Assembly (NCBI RefSeq): GCF_003026815.1
Contig: NZ_PYOG01000017.1
Coordinates: 24,649-88,648, forward strand
Source: Photobacterium damselae
GTDB taxonomy: Bacteria > Pseudomonadota > Gammaproteobacteria > Enterobacterales > Vibrionaceae
DNA: 64,000 nucleotides
Reading direction: 5' to 3'
Part shown: positions 9,184-18,448 of the stretch, piece by piece
How positions within the stretch are numbered: position 1 is the first letter of the stretch
Layout of the letters: every line of letters begins with the position of its first letter
The notes under the pieces: model-generated
Told to the model about the DNA's origin: nothing
What the model saw: only the letters and a program-made list of their open reading frames with translations
Databases searched by the model: none
Translations under genes and position numbers: made by a program

Positions 9184-10185
9184 TTAAATCTTATCGTAAA
9201 TTTCTTGTTGAAGTTGTGCTGCTTTTGCAATGTCGTCAGCTGACATGTATTGTTTTACGTCTTTTATTTCAGAACTAGCATCATAGCCATTGTCTTCAGC
9301 GATATTATACCAAGCTAAAGCTGTTTTGAAATTGCTATATGTACCATGTCCATTTCGGTATGAGTAACCCACCATATACTGACTATATTCATTCCCTCGC
9401 ATTGCACCCTGAGTGAAATAAGCTAAGGATTTTTTATAGTCTGTTTTTTTAAATCCACACTGGGCTTTATAGTCAGTATAGTAATAAATATCACCTAATT
9501 TTGCGTAGGAGCGGGCATGCTCATCGGTCTCTATTGCTTTTTCGAAAAATTGTATAGCACGAGCACAATCTTTTTTTACACCTTCGCCATTAAGATAGGC
9601 AATACCTAGGTTATACATCGCACTTGCATCACCTTGGTCTGCTGATTTTTGGAACCACTTTGCAGCTTCAGTAAAATCTTGTTTAACACCTTGGCCATCG
9701 TTGTATGAAAATGCTAATTGATACATTGCATCGCTATAGCCTAATTTAGCTGCCGCGAGATAGTACTCATTACCTTTTTCGTAATCTTGAGCTGTGCCTT
9801 CTCCATCAAAATACATAATGCCTAAGCTATAAAGTACGTAGGGGTCTTGGCTCGATTCTAACTGATGGTAAAGTTTGAGCGCTTTTGTATAGTCTTCTTC
9901 TTCGTAATAGTAATCAGCTAAAGTCAGTGTCGCTTTGGGATGATTATTTTCTGCTAATTGATTAAGGTATTTTATACCCTGCTCAATATTTTCTTGCATC
10001 ATAGATTCGGACATCAAGATATTTGCCGCGTTATAAATAACTTCAGCATCTGTTGATGTTTCCGCTTTTTTTACCACAGCAAGATCTTCGGAAGTGTATT
10101 CTTCGTAGCTTAAATCATAGGCAAAAGCAGGAGTGGAAAGGAAAAGGGTTATACCTATAGATAATAGAGTTCGGCGATAATTCAT
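9184..10185 (-). CDS. Sel1-like repeat (TPR-related) exported protein
   Basis: 333 residues. Signal peptide ends at STPAFAY. The body holds tandem Sel1-like repeats of about 36 residues with consensus such as ALYNLGIAYLNGEGVKKD and AMYQLAFSYNDGQGVKQD, repeating A-x-x-x-L-G-x-x-Y-x-x-G-x-G-V. Sel1 proteins are alpha-solenoid scaffolds for protein-protein contacts; this one is probably periplasmic. No catalytic motif. Convergent with the YhcH-like gene and transcribed alone. Confidence 0.85.
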   Translation of the reverse strand: MNYRRTLLSIGITLFLSTPAFAYDLSYEEYTSEDLAVVKKAETSTDAEVIYNAANILMSESMMQENIEQGIKYLNQLAENNHPKATLTLADYYYEEEDYTKALKLYHQLESSQDPYVLYSLGIMYFDGEGTAQDYEKGNEYYLAAAKLGYSDAMYQLAFSYNDGQGVKQDFTEAAKWFQKSADQGDASAMYNLGIAYLNGEGVKKDCARAIQFFEKAIETDEHARSYAKLGDIYYYTDYKAQCGFKKTDYKKSLAYFTQGAMRGNEYSQYMVGYSYRNGHGTYSNFKTALAWYNIAEDNGYDASSEIKDVKQYMSADDIAKAAQLQQEIYDKI

Positions 10186-10350
10186 TATAATAATTCCATT
10201 TTTATTTTGAGAGGGAATTATAACGATCTGTTTTATTTTTAAAACCTAATCAAATGAATGAATCATAAAGAATGTGATCACTGTACAACAATAAATCAGA
10301 TAATAATATTTCATGCCGTCAAAGTTATTATTTAACGGCATGCATTTATT

Positions 10351-11211
10351 CTATAATTTACTCTTGCGTGAAACCCAAGCGACAAATAGACATGCTGGAA
10401 TATTCATTAAAAGTCCATACATAAGGGGAACTGCTGCTAATTGTGGCTGATGCATAATACTAAGTGCCACCATCATTGCTGTTCCGGCATTTTGGACACC
10501 AACTTCTATTGCTATGGTTCGTTGTGCTTGTTGGGATACTTTTATTTTTCCAGCAATGAAATAAGCAAGAAATAGAGAACAGCTTGATAGCAATAAAACA
10601 GCGATCCCTTCGATACTGATAAAACGATCAAATATTTTTTGATTTGTTATAAGTAAGGCTAAAATAATGAGCAGCATTGCTATGGTTGATAATTTTTTAA
10701 CCATTGGTTGAATCAGTTGAGATTGTTTGGGTAACCATTTGGTTATTATCATTCCTAGACTAATAGGTAAAACAGTAACAGCAATAAGTTGTTTTATAGC
10801 AAGGTCTATCGGTAATTGAAACTGCTCTAATTGAGAACCGTGTATGTCTAAATAAGTAATAAAGATTAAAGGCAGTAAAAAAGGGGAAAGTAAACTGATA
10901 ACTGCGGTGAGTGTAATACTTAATGCGACATCTCCTTTGGCTATTAAGCTAAAGAGATTAGATGTTGCACCACCTGGACATAAGGAAACAAGAAACAGCC
11001 CGGCAGCTGCGGTTGATGACAGAGGTAATAGCTGAATAATCACGAGGGCCAAAGTCGGTAACATAAATATTTGTAAACACAAACCGATAATGGATGATTT
11101 TGGTTGTGTGATTACACGAGAAAAATCGGCACGTTTTAAACCAAGCCCCATACCGAGCATAACTATGGCTAAGGTAATAGGGAGTAAGACCTGAGTCACA
11201 ATGTGTTGCAT
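10351..11211 (-). CDS. Bile acid:sodium symporter (BASS) family transporter
   Basis: 286 residues with 8-10 predicted membrane helices. Family marks include the glycine-rich crossover SLCPGGATSNLFS and, near the C terminus, EVGVQNAGTAMMVAL, both typical of BASS/SBF transporters. These carry organic anions with sodium; the substrate here (possibly pantoate, a keto acid or a steroid-like acid) cannot be told. The start has AGAGAAGA just upstream. Single gene. Confidence 0.88.
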   Translation of the reverse strand: MQHIVTQVLLPITLAIVMLGMGLGLKRADFSRVITQPKSSIIGLCLQIFMLPTLALVIIQLLPLSSTAAAGLFLVSLCPGGATSNLFSLIAKGDVALSITLTAVISLLSPFLLPLIFITYLDIHGSQLEQFQLPIDLAIKQLIAVTVLPISLGMIITKWLPKQSQLIQPMVKKLSTIAMLLIILALLITNQKIFDRFISIEGIAVLLLSSCSLFLAYFIAGKIKVSQQAQRTIAIEVGVQNAGTAMMVALSIMHQPQLAAVPLMYGLLMNIPACLFVAWVSRKSKL

Positions 11212-11430
11212 ACATCTTCTCTTTGGTGATCATAAAAGCATGAATTGTAATGTAACATATTCTTTTGGTGAATGAATTTTATGGTGTTATTTGTATGCTT
11301 TTGTAAGAGGAAGAGTGATACAAATAAGCAGAGTACATCTATCACAGTTGTAAGAATGAAGGGTTGAGTTTTGTAAATCATGCTATATACAATCTTGAAC
11401 CAAAATAGCAATAAGAATTAGGGACAAATC

Positions 11431-11862
11431 ATGCCAACTATTCAATTTGCCCAAGGCGCTCTTACTTCTCAACATCAGGCTGAACTATCAGTTGGATTTG
11501 AATCGCACAGTGAAACACAATCTGCTCCGCCTTATCACAAAGAACAGGTCAATTGGACAGTTGAAAATGAACAAGGAAAGCTAGTCGCAGTGCTTACCGC
11601 CGATATTTTGTGGCAATGGTTATATGTCGATGAGCTCTGGGTTGATGAAAGCTGCCGTGGTACAGGAATGGGTAAACAATTAATGGCTAAAGCAGAAGCA
11701 TATGCAAAAGAGCAACATCTTTCTGGTTTGTGGCTGTGGACCCAAAGTTGGCAAGCTCCAAAATTTTATCAAAGTTTAGGTTTTGAAGAGTTTACCCGTT
11801 TTGATAATTTTCCAACTGGTCATAGCCGTATTGGTTTAAGAAAATTTCTAACCGCTCAATAA
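11431..11862 (+). CDS. GNAT family N-acetyltransferase
   Basis: 143 residues. Acetyl-CoA binding motif A is visible as VDESCRGTGMGKQLMAKAEAYA (R-G-T-G-M-G), followed by motif B LWTQSWQAPKFYQSLGFEEF, the typical GNAT ending. RBS AGGGA lies before the ATG. Acceptor substrate unknown. Flanked by divergent and convergent single genes. Confidence 0.88.
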   Translation: MPTIQFAQGALTSQHQAELSVGFESHSETQSAPPYHKEQVNWTVENEQGKLVAVLTADILWQWLYVDELWVDESCRGTGMGKQLMAKAEAYAKEQHLSGLWLWTQSWQAPKFYQSLGFEEFTRFDNFPTGHSRIGLRKFLTAQ

Positions 11863-11880
11863 GTTGTTTTTGAAAATTTA

Positions 11881-11911
11881 CCCATCATCCATTATTTAAA
11901 ATACTGATGGG
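11881..11911. terminator. Hairpin between convergent GNAT and fumC genes
   Basis: CCCATCA (11881-11887) pairs with TGATGGG (11905-11911). T-rich flanks are moderate on both strands. Position between two gene ends supports a shared terminator. Confidence 0.45.
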
Positions 11912-11939
11912 CAGATAATTGTTTTAGTACATTATAATT

Positions 11940-13325
11940 TCAAGCAATACCGCCTTGAGTAAGATGTAAAGGATGCAGTAATTTGTTGAGTTCTTCTCGA
12001 GAGAGATCCGTTTCTTCTTCCGCTACATCAATAATTGGGCGGCTCTCTTTATAAGCTTTTTTGGCTATCTCAGCCGCTTTTAAATAGCCAATAATCGGAT
12101 TTAAGGCTGTGACTAAAATAGGATTGCGAGTAAGAGCCTGACTGAGATTATCTTCACGGATCGCAAAGGTTCTGATCGCTTTAGTCGCTAAAAGAGCCGA
12201 GGTATTAGCTAATAATTCGATGCTTTGACAAATATTTAAAGCAATCACAGGTAGCATAACATTCAGTTGGAAGTTACCAGATTGACCTGCCACAGTGATG
12301 GTTGCATCATTACCTATAACTTGTGCTGCAACCATAGCGGTTGACTCCGGTATCACTGGATTGACTTTACCAGGCATGATTGATGAACCTGGTTGTAACC
12401 CTTCAAGTTCAATTTCTCCTAAACCCGCAAGAGGGCCTGAATTCATCCAACGTAAATCATTCGATATTTTCAATAGGGCAACTGCTGCGGTTTTCATTTG
12501 GCCCGATAAGCTAACAATGGCATCTTGGCTGCTGAGATTGTAATAAAAATTATCACTTGCGGTAAAAGGTATCTCGGTTGCAACTGATAAGTTATTTGCA
12601 AATAGAACAGCAAACTGAGGATGAGCGTTGATCCCAGTTCCTACTGCTGTTCCTCCTTGTGCAAGTTGAGTCACATTTGCAAGAGATTGAGCGATACCAA
12701 TTTTAGCTCGTTCAATTTGAGCCTGCCATCCGCCTAGTTCTTGAGCAAACGTAATTGGCATGGCATCCATTAAATGTGTACGACCTGTTTTAACAATATG
12801 TCCAATCGCTTTCTTTTTTGCTTCAAGCTCTGCACTTAATTGCTCTAAGGCTGGAAAAAGAAGGGTATAACACCCTAGAGCAGAACTGACTTGAATCGCT
12901 GTTGGAATCACATCATTACTGCTTTGTCCCATATTAACGTGATCATTTGGGCTAACTGATACTCCCAGTTTTTGGGATGCTAAGGTTGCAATAACCTCGT
13001 TGGCATTCATATTGGTGCTAGTACCAGATCCCGTTTGGAATACATCGATAGGGAATTGATCTAGATGCTCTCCGTCAATAATTTCTTGGCAACTAGAAAT
13101 AATGGCATGAGCAATATCGTGATCAAGCAATTCTAAATTCAAATTACTGCGAGCTGCAGCTTGTTTGATATATGCGAGTGCTTTAATGAACAGAACGGGC
13201 ATAACCAAACCACTAACAGGAAAATTATCAACAGCACGTTGAGTTTGTGCTTGGTACAGTGCGGTAGATGGCACTTTTATTTCACCCATGCTGTCTTTTT
13301 CTATTCGAAAATCACCCATCGTCAT
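11940..13325 (-). CDS. fumC: Fumarate hydratase, class II
   Basis: 461 residues. Interconverts fumarate and malate in the TCA cycle without an iron-sulfur cluster. Family signatures: TGSGTSTNMNANEV, GRTHLMDAMP and the catalytic-loop signature GSSIMPGKVNP. Class II (iron-independent) fumarase typically replaces iron-sulfur fumarases under iron starvation or oxidative stress, and a near-perfect Fur box lies just upstream. AAGGA precedes the first ATG; a second ATG six bases on is possible. Follows the M20 gene on the same strand but is likely transcribed from its own promoter. Confidence 0.95.
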   Translation of the reverse strand: MTMGDFRIEKDSMGEIKVPSTALYQAQTQRAVDNFPVSGLVMPVLFIKALAYIKQAAARSNLNLELLDHDIAHAIISSCQEIIDGEHLDQFPIDVFQTGSGTSTNMNANEVIATLASQKLGVSVSPNDHVNMGQSSNDVIPTAIQVSSALGCYTLLFPALEQLSAELEAKKKAIGHIVKTGRTHLMDAMPITFAQELGGWQAQIERAKIGIAQSLANVTQLAQGGTAVGTGINAHPQFAVLFANNLSVATEIPFTASDNFYYNLSSQDAIVSLSGQMKTAAVALLKISNDLRWMNSGPLAGLGEIELEGLQPGSSIMPGKVNPVIPESTAMVAAQVIGNDATITVAGQSGNFQLNVMLPVIALNICQSIELLANTSALLATKAIRTFAIREDNLSQALTRNPILVTALNPIIGYLKAAEIAKKAYKESRPIIDVAEEETDLSREELNKLLHPLHLTQGGIA

Positions 13326-13351
13326 TCAGTCCTTATCTCAGTACTTTATTT

Positions 13352-13366
13352 TGATAATAATTATCA
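13352..13366. promoter_or_regulatory. Fur box in the fumC promoter
   Basis: TGATAATAATTATCA is a perfect 7-1-7 inverted repeat equal to the Fur consensus TGATAATNATTATCA. On the minus strand a TTGACA hexamer (plus 13380-13385) lies about 14 bp upstream, so Fur would cover the -10 region of fumC. Confidence 0.8.
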
Positions 13367-13373
13367 TTTATAT

Positions 13374-13386
13374 GTTGACTGTCAAC
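13374..13386. promoter_or_regulatory. 6-1-6 inverted repeat overlapping the fumC -35 element
   Basis: GTTGACTGTCAAC is a perfect inverted repeat around a central T. It contains the TTGACA-like -35 hexamer of the candidate fumC promoter, so it could be a second operator or a chance palindrome. Confidence 0.4.
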
Positions 13387-13403
13387 AGGAATACCTTATT
13401 AGT

Positions 13404-14543
13404 TTAATAGAGTAAACCGTGTCTTTGTCGGATCAATTGCAGGAATAATTGGCTCGATATTTCAATAAGCTCATCAGGAAAATCATAATCTGGGTTGTGC
13501 AATTGTGGATGAGCCTCACCACTGCCTATGCAAAATAAAGTCCCTGGCCATTGATGCAGAAATTCCCCAACATCTTCTGACCAGCGTAAAGGATGATCAA
13601 TCTCATTTACTGAGTAATGAAGGGTATTGGCAGCAAGGCGAACAGAATCGGTTGTTTGTCGGTTGTTGATCGTTGCAGCAAAAGGTTCAATCCATTCAAT
13701 ATGAAGATCTAAGTGGTGTAACTCTGCTTGAACTTGAGCGTATTTTGTTAGCTCTTCTTGTATTTGTGCTAAAACCGTTTCATCGTCACTACGCAGTGTA
13801 GCCATTACTTGAGCCTTTCCTGGTGATGTACCGTAGCCTTCATTGCCTATTTTTACGTGAACTAAAGTAATTAAGTTGAAATTATCTTGGTAGCTTAGAG
13901 TGATTTTATCGAGATAATCCATAAGTCTATTCACTGCAGTGGCAGGGCTAATACCATGCTCTGGATACGCTGCATGAGAGGTTTTTCCATTAAAGGTGAT
14001 GTTGACACCCGTTGAAGCACAAGCAAATACGTCATTTTTGATGACAACTTCACCAAGCGGGTATCCTGGTAAATTGTGATAAGCAAAAACAGCATCTGGT
14101 TTTATGTGTTGCATTCTTATATCTTGCAACATATTTTTTGCGCCAAGGCCAATTTCCTCTGCGGGTTGAAATAGTAGAATAACAGTCCCCGATGCTGGTG
14201 GATTATGGGCTAAAATATTCGCCAGTTGCAGTAAACTGGTTGTATGACCATCGTGCCCACACGCATGCATACAACCACTATGTCGAGAACCATGGCTATG
14301 ATTGGGCTTCTCATTAATAGGAAGCGCATCAAAGTCGGCACGAAAGAGGGTCGTAGGGCCAGATTTTTCGCCGACAATTTCAACAATAATGCCATGACCA
14401 CCAATATTAGTTTTTGGCGCTAAACCAAATTTTAGTAGTTGATCGGTAATTTCCGATGCAGTTTTATATTCGTTAAGAGAGAGTTCTGGATAACGATGAA
14501 GATGATGTCGAAAGCGGATTGGATTAAAGTCTTCTTGGCTCAT
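13404..14543 (-). CDS. M20 family amidohydrolase (HipO/AbgB-like)
   Basis: 379 residues. Metal-dependent peptidase/aminoacylase family that removes an acyl or amino acid group from N-acyl amino acids. Metal and catalytic residues visible: D70-F-D72, CMHACGHDGHT (about residues 91-101), and the E-E pair in FQPAEEIGLG. Dimerisation domain in the middle, second catalytic half at the C terminus with GSGEAHPQLHNPDYDFPDE. Substrate not determinable. The fumC gene follows 78 bp downstream, with its own Fur box in the gap. Confidence 0.88.
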   Translation of the reverse strand: MSQEDFNPIRFRHHLHRYPELSLNEYKTASEITDQLLKFGLAPKTNIGGHGIIVEIVGEKSGPTTLFRADFDALPINEKPNHSHGSRHSGCMHACGHDGHTTSLLQLANILAHNPPASGTVILLFQPAEEIGLGAKNMLQDIRMQHIKPDAVFAYHNLPGYPLGEVVIKNDVFACASTGVNITFNGKTSHAAYPEHGISPATAVNRLMDYLDKITLSYQDNFNLITLVHVKIGNEGYGTSPGKAQVMATLRSDDETVLAQIQEELTKYAQVQAELHHLDLHIEWIEPFAATINNRQTTDSVRLAANTLHYSVNEIDHPLRWSEDVGEFLHQWPGTLFCIGSGEAHPQLHNPDYDFPDELIEISSQLFLQLIRQRHGLLY

Positions 14544-14695
14544 AATAACGTTAAATCAATGGGTTTGGTTTTAACTCTACTCCGAAAATAGGCATCATTA
14601 TGTGAGATGTTTCACGTGATCTTAGAAATGAGGCAGTTCCCTGTTATCAATCTTTGGTAAACTAGCCATAAAGAATAAACAAAGAATAATTTAAT

Positions 14696-14956
14696 ATGAA
14701 TCGATTACTGTTTACTGCTGGATGTGTTTTTGTGACCGCAACAGTCAATGCCGATCCGATAAATTTGATTGAGCATTATCCTTTATCTATTCCTCAAGTT
14801 ATGTCGACATTGCACAAGCAGGGCTATCAAGACTTTCGAAAAATTAAGATTGAACAAGATGAAAATGAATTGGAAGTGATTGCACATGAACCTGATGGTG
14901 ATCGCGTAGAGATTACACTCGATCTGACTTCTGGAAAAATTATTGAGGTTGAATAG
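14696..14956 (+). CDS. Small PepSY-type periplasmic protein
   Basis: 86 residues. Signal peptide MNRLLFTAGCVFVTATVNA, then one PepSY-like module: ISIP-type opening (PLSIPQVMSTLHKQGYQDFRKIKIE), a strand EVIAHEPDGDRVEITLD, and an ending SGKIIEVE. PepSY domains often bind or inhibit proteases or sit in sensory proteins. Single gene; role unknown. Confidence 0.75.
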   Translation: MNRLLFTAGCVFVTATVNADPINLIEHYPLSIPQVMSTLHKQGYQDFRKIKIEQDENELEVIAHEPDGDRVEITLDLTSGKIIEVE

Positions 14957-15424
14957 TCATTTTCAGTCCTAGCTTTAGAGAGTCCTTTTCTTGAGCTATT
15001 TATATTAGCTACTCTTTTATATTGTCTAGCCCTATTAATTTAAACTTATCGTTTTTTGCCTCTCTAAACCGTTTTTGTGATGGATATGATTAAGCTTGTA
15101 TTCTTAAATATTCACAATTGATGTAATTTTTTTACAAATTTATTGCAAGTGGTTTTCAGCGTGTAAATTCAAACGAATATTGTCTATTGTTACAATAAAA
15201 TTCATATTAACGAGATTTTGCTCATAACCATCCCTGTGGTGTCAAGGTTTTGACTGGTCTAAGCTCAAGATTAATCCTCTAAGGCAAAGAACAATATATG
15301 TGAACCTCTTCCACAAAAAATCCATTTGTTTTTCATTTGTTGCAGTTTGTCATACCGTAAGTAATCAAATTTATGTAATTTTCTATCATTTTTGTATCGT
15401 ATAGGATTTCAAATTACTATGCAG
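14957..15424. other. Long intergenic region before glgC
   Basis: About 470 bp without a convincing coding frame; A/T-rich with scattered T-runs. It probably carries the glgCA promoter and leader. No certain CRP or Fur site was found (only a TGTGAT half site near 15078). The leader hairpin is listed separately. Confidence 0.5.
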
Positions 15425-15465
15425 CGTGTTATATATGATTGCGATTGCTTATATAACACGGAGGT
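15425..15465 (+). promoter_or_regulatory. Leader hairpin abutting the glgC ribosome binding site
   Basis: CGTGTTATATA (15425-15435) pairs perfectly with TATATAACACG (15450-15460); the 14-base loop contains GATTGC twice. The last G of the stem is the first base of the Shine-Dalgarno GGAGGT, seven bases before the glgC ATG. It could protect the mRNA, modulate ribosome access, or act as a DNA operator. Confidence 0.6.
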
Positions 15466-15471
15466 AACATC

Positions 15472-16689
15472 ATGGCTGGTGTATTAGGAATGATTTTAGC
15501 AGGTGGTGAAGGGTCAAGATTACGTCCCTTAACAGATACAAGAACAAAACCTGCGGTGCCATTTGGCGGTAGTTATCGCTTAATTGATTTTGCATTAAAT
15601 AACTTCGTTAATGCAGATTTATTGAAAATTTATGTACTCACTCAGTTTAAATCTCAATCCTTATACCTTCATATGAAGAAAGGGTGGACAATTTCAGGAA
15701 TTACCGATCGCTTTATTGATCCAGTACCAGCTCAAATGCGAATGGGTAAGCGCTGGTATGACGGTACTGCGGATGCGATTTATCAAAATATTCGCTTTAT
15801 TGAAATGGAAGACCCGGATCAAGTATGTATTTTTGGTAGTGATCATATCTATAAAATGGATGTGAAGCAGATGCTAAACTTCCATAAAGAGAAACAAGCA
15901 GAACTGACAGTGTCTGCTTTACGAATGCCTCTGTCTCAAGCCAGTTCGTTTGGTGTTATTGAGGTCGACGAACATGGTTGCATGATCGGTTTTGAAGAAA
16001 AACCAGCCAATCCAAAGTCGATCCCTGGAGATCCAGAACACGCGTTGGTTTCCATGGGTAACTATGTTTTTGAGACTGCAACACTGCTTACTGAGCTTGA
16101 GGCAGATGCTATTGATGATTCTTCTAGCCATGATTTTGGCAAAGATATCATTCCAAAGCTCTTCCCCCAGGGTAAAGTGTTTGTTTACGATTTTAATAAT
16201 AACATTATCCCTGGTGAAAAGAGCACTGGTTACTGGCGTGATGTTGGTACGATTGAAGCGTATTGGCAAGCTCACATGGATCTATTAGCAGAAGAACCCG
16301 CGTTCTCACTGTATAACTCCAAGTGGCAGTTACATACTTATTATCCGCCGCTACCACCGGCAACGATTATCGATAGTAAAGAGTGCAAAGTTGATATTAA
16401 TAACTGCATGATTTCAGCGGGCAGTTATATTCATGGTGCAACGGTTCATAAATCGGTTCTAGGTTTCAAAACGAATATCGATACCTGTTCCATCATTACT
16501 GAATCAGTCATTCTAGGTGATGTGAAAATTGGAGCTAACTGTTCGATTCGCCGCGCTATTATTGATAAAAATGTTGAGATTGCACCAGGTACCATCATTG
16601 GTGAAAATTTAGAAGAAGATCGTAAGAAATATCATGTCTCAGACGAAGGCATTGTTGTGATTCCAAAAGGAGCAAAAATTGGTTTCTAA
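15472..16689 (+). CDS. glgC: Glucose-1-phosphate adenylyltransferase
   Basis: 405 residues, the usual bacterial length. Makes ADP-glucose from glucose-1-phosphate and ATP, the committed step of glycogen synthesis. Nucleotidyltransferase N-terminal domain with ILAGGEGSRLRPLT and KPAVPFGGSYRLIDF, the substrate loop WYDGTADAIYQN, IFGSDHIYKMD, and a C-terminal left-handed beta-helix (CSIITESVILGDVKIG). Family enzymes are allosterically activated by fructose-1,6-bisphosphate. Operon with glgA, whose start lies within its 3' end. Confidence 0.96.
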   Translation: MAGVLGMILAGGEGSRLRPLTDTRTKPAVPFGGSYRLIDFALNNFVNADLLKIYVLTQFKSQSLYLHMKKGWTISGITDRFIDPVPAQMRMGKRWYDGTADAIYQNIRFIEMEDPDQVCIFGSDHIYKMDVKQMLNFHKEKQAELTVSALRMPLSQASSFGVIEVDEHGCMIGFEEKPANPKSIPGDPEHALVSMGNYVFETATLLTELEADAIDDSSSHDFGKDIIPKLFPQGKVFVYDFNNNIIPGEKSTGYWRDVGTIEAYWQAHMDLLAEEPAFSLYNSKWQLHTYYPPLPPATIIDSKECKVDINNCMISAGSYIHGATVHKSVLGFKTNIDTCSIITESVILGDVKIGANCSIRRAIIDKNVEIAPGTIIGENLEEDRKKYHVSDEGIVVIPKGAKIGF

Positions 16690-18196
16690 ACGTAAGCCAG
16701 CAGGGAAAGCACTTAAGATCCTTTTTGTTGCGTCAGAAGTGGATGGCTTAGTTAAAACTGGAGGCTTGGCAGATGTTGCCAAGTCTTTACCTGCGACTCT
16801 AAAATCTATGGGGCATGATGTGCGTATCGTGCTGCCTTTTTATCAAACTATCAAACATTCAGACGAAGCAACTGAGTGTGCCAAATTAAAACTTCACGTT
16901 GAAACTCAACCTGAGCCGGTATTTTATCGTGTGATGGATATGAATGTGGCAGGAGTTCCTGTTTGGGCTTTAGATGTGCCTCATTATTTTGCTCGTCCTG
17001 AGATCTACGCAGAAAATAATGTTGAATATGCTGACAACGGTGAGCGATTTTCATTTCTAGCTGCAGGGGCATTAGATTGTTGCCAGCAGCTAGGTTTTCA
17101 ACCGGATGTTGTTCATTGTAACGATTGGCACACCGGGCTAATTCCGTTTCTGCTAAAAACGCGTTATCGTCAAAGTGATTTTTTTGCGAATACACGCAGT
17201 GTGATCTCCATTCATAATGCTGTATTCAAAGGTGTTTATAACTACGATCAGTTCAGCTTGATCCCTGAGCTTATTCAACATCGTTACCTAAACTTAGAGC
17301 AAGATCGCGCTCATATATCAATGTTGAAAGCTGGTGTTGCGTATGCTGATCGCATCAATGCTGTAAGTCCTAATTACGCCACGGAACTACTGACTGATTT
17401 AGGTTCTCATGGTATGGGATGGGAGTTCCAGCAACGTGCTCGCGATCTTTTCGGTATCGTAAATGGTTGTGATTATGATGATTGGAATCCAGAAACCGAT
17501 GGCTTTATTAAGCAGAAGTACAAAGCCAATAAAGTGAGTTTGGTTCGTGGTAAAAAAGCTTGTAAGCGCGATTTACAACAGCAAGTTGGCTTACCTGAAG
17601 ATGATGTGCCTGTTTATGGGATGGTATGTCGCCTAACTGAGCAAAAGGGTATCCATTATCTTGTTCCAATTTTGCAAGACTTTTTGCTCAATGAGGTTCA
17701 AGTGGTGATCGTGGGAACCGGTGACCCAAGGTTAGCTGAACAGCTTCGTCAAATTAGTCTAGCAAATCCAACTAAATGCGTTTTTGTTGAAGCTTACAGC
17801 AATCCACTTGCGCACTGTGTAGAAGCTGGATCCGATTTCTTTATGATGCCATCTGAGTTTGAGCCTTGTGGTTTAAATCAAATGTACAGTTTAGCGTATG
17901 GTACATTACCGATTGTGCGTGCTGTTGGTGGCCTAAAAGATACGGTTATTGATTACGATGCGACACCAAAATTTGCAACTGGCTTTATTTTTACACAACC
18001 GACACCAGAAGCATTATTGATTAAACTCCAGCGTAGTTTGCTGCTTTATTGCCAGCAACCACAGGAGATTAAACGTCTACAACAAAATGCGCTAGCGTGT
18101 AAGTTCAGTTGGCAAGAATCGGCACAACAATATTTGGATATGTACCGCTCTATGTGGGCTAAGCAGTCCGAAACGAAAATGGAACAAGAAGCTTAA
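16679..18196 (+). CDS. glgA: Glycogen synthase
   Basis: 505 residues. Extends alpha-1,4-glucan from ADP-glucose (GT5). N-terminal ADP-glucose loop KTGGLADV (the usual KVGGLADV has Val), then VVHCNDWHTGL, and the C-terminal GT-B half with EPCGLNQMYSLAYGTLPIVR. The start is TTG at 16679: AAGGAG lies six bases upstream, and homology begins soon after (KILFVASEVDGLVKTGG). Overlaps glgC by 11 bp. No branching enzyme gene is in the window. Confidence 0.95.
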   Translation: MVSKRKPAGKALKILFVASEVDGLVKTGGLADVAKSLPATLKSMGHDVRIVLPFYQTIKHSDEATECAKLKLHVETQPEPVFYRVMDMNVAGVPVWALDVPHYFARPEIYAENNVEYADNGERFSFLAAGALDCCQQLGFQPDVVHCNDWHTGLIPFLLKTRYRQSDFFANTRSVISIHNAVFKGVYNYDQFSLIPELIQHRYLNLEQDRAHISMLKAGVAYADRINAVSPNYATELLTDLGSHGMGWEFQQRARDLFGIVNGCDYDDWNPETDGFIKQKYKANKVSLVRGKKACKRDLQQQVGLPEDDVPVYGMVCRLTEQKGIHYLVPILQDFLLNEVQVVIVGTGDPRLAEQLRQISLANPTKCVFVEAYSNPLAHCVEAGSDFFMMPSEFEPCGLNQMYSLAYGTLPIVRAVGGLKDTVIDYDATPKFATGFIFTQPTPEALLIKLQRSLLLYCQQPQEIKRLQQNALACKFSWQESAQQYLDMYRSMWAKQSETKMEQEA

Positions 18197-18258
18197 ATGA
18201 ATAAAGTTATGACCTTTGACTTCAGATCATAACAATAAAAATGCCGAGATACGATAAG

Positions 18259-18290
18259 GCCTGTGGTGATGAACACTACAGGCTTTTTTT
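18259..18290 (+). terminator. Rho-independent terminator of glgCA
   Basis: 10-bp stem (18259-18268 with 18274-18283, one G-U), five-base loop, then seven T. Textbook form 60 bp after the glgA stop. Confidence 0.9.
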
Positions 18291-18303
18291 GTAGGCCTAC
18301 AAA
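18288..18303. promoter_or_regulatory. 16-bp palindrome upstream of the pullulanase gene
   Basis: TTTGTAGGCCTACAAA is a perfect palindrome. Its central 12 bp, TGTAGGCCTACA, recur exactly at 33256-33267 in the malK-malE promoter region. A shared operator for alpha-glucan genes is a plausible reading; the partly overlapping terminator T-tract is the alternative explanation for its outer bases. Confidence 0.5.
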
Positions 18304-18448
18304 CTGTGATTATTTGTCAAAAAATCATTATTTTATACTGATTATTAACTGTGAGATGCCCTTCGTCACAAAATGTAGTGGTCGCGACTTTTTACTATGT
18401 TGGCAGTTTTTAAGTTCAAATCTATTCTAGGTTTATAAGGAATGAGCC

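Noticed and set aside
10958..11233. 91-residue frame overlapping the BASS transporter gene
   Set aside because: Shadow frame inside a well-supported membrane protein gene, with no homologous motif.
18350..18370. TGTGA...TCACA upstream of pulA as a CRP site
   Set aside because: The half sites are 11 bases apart instead of 6.
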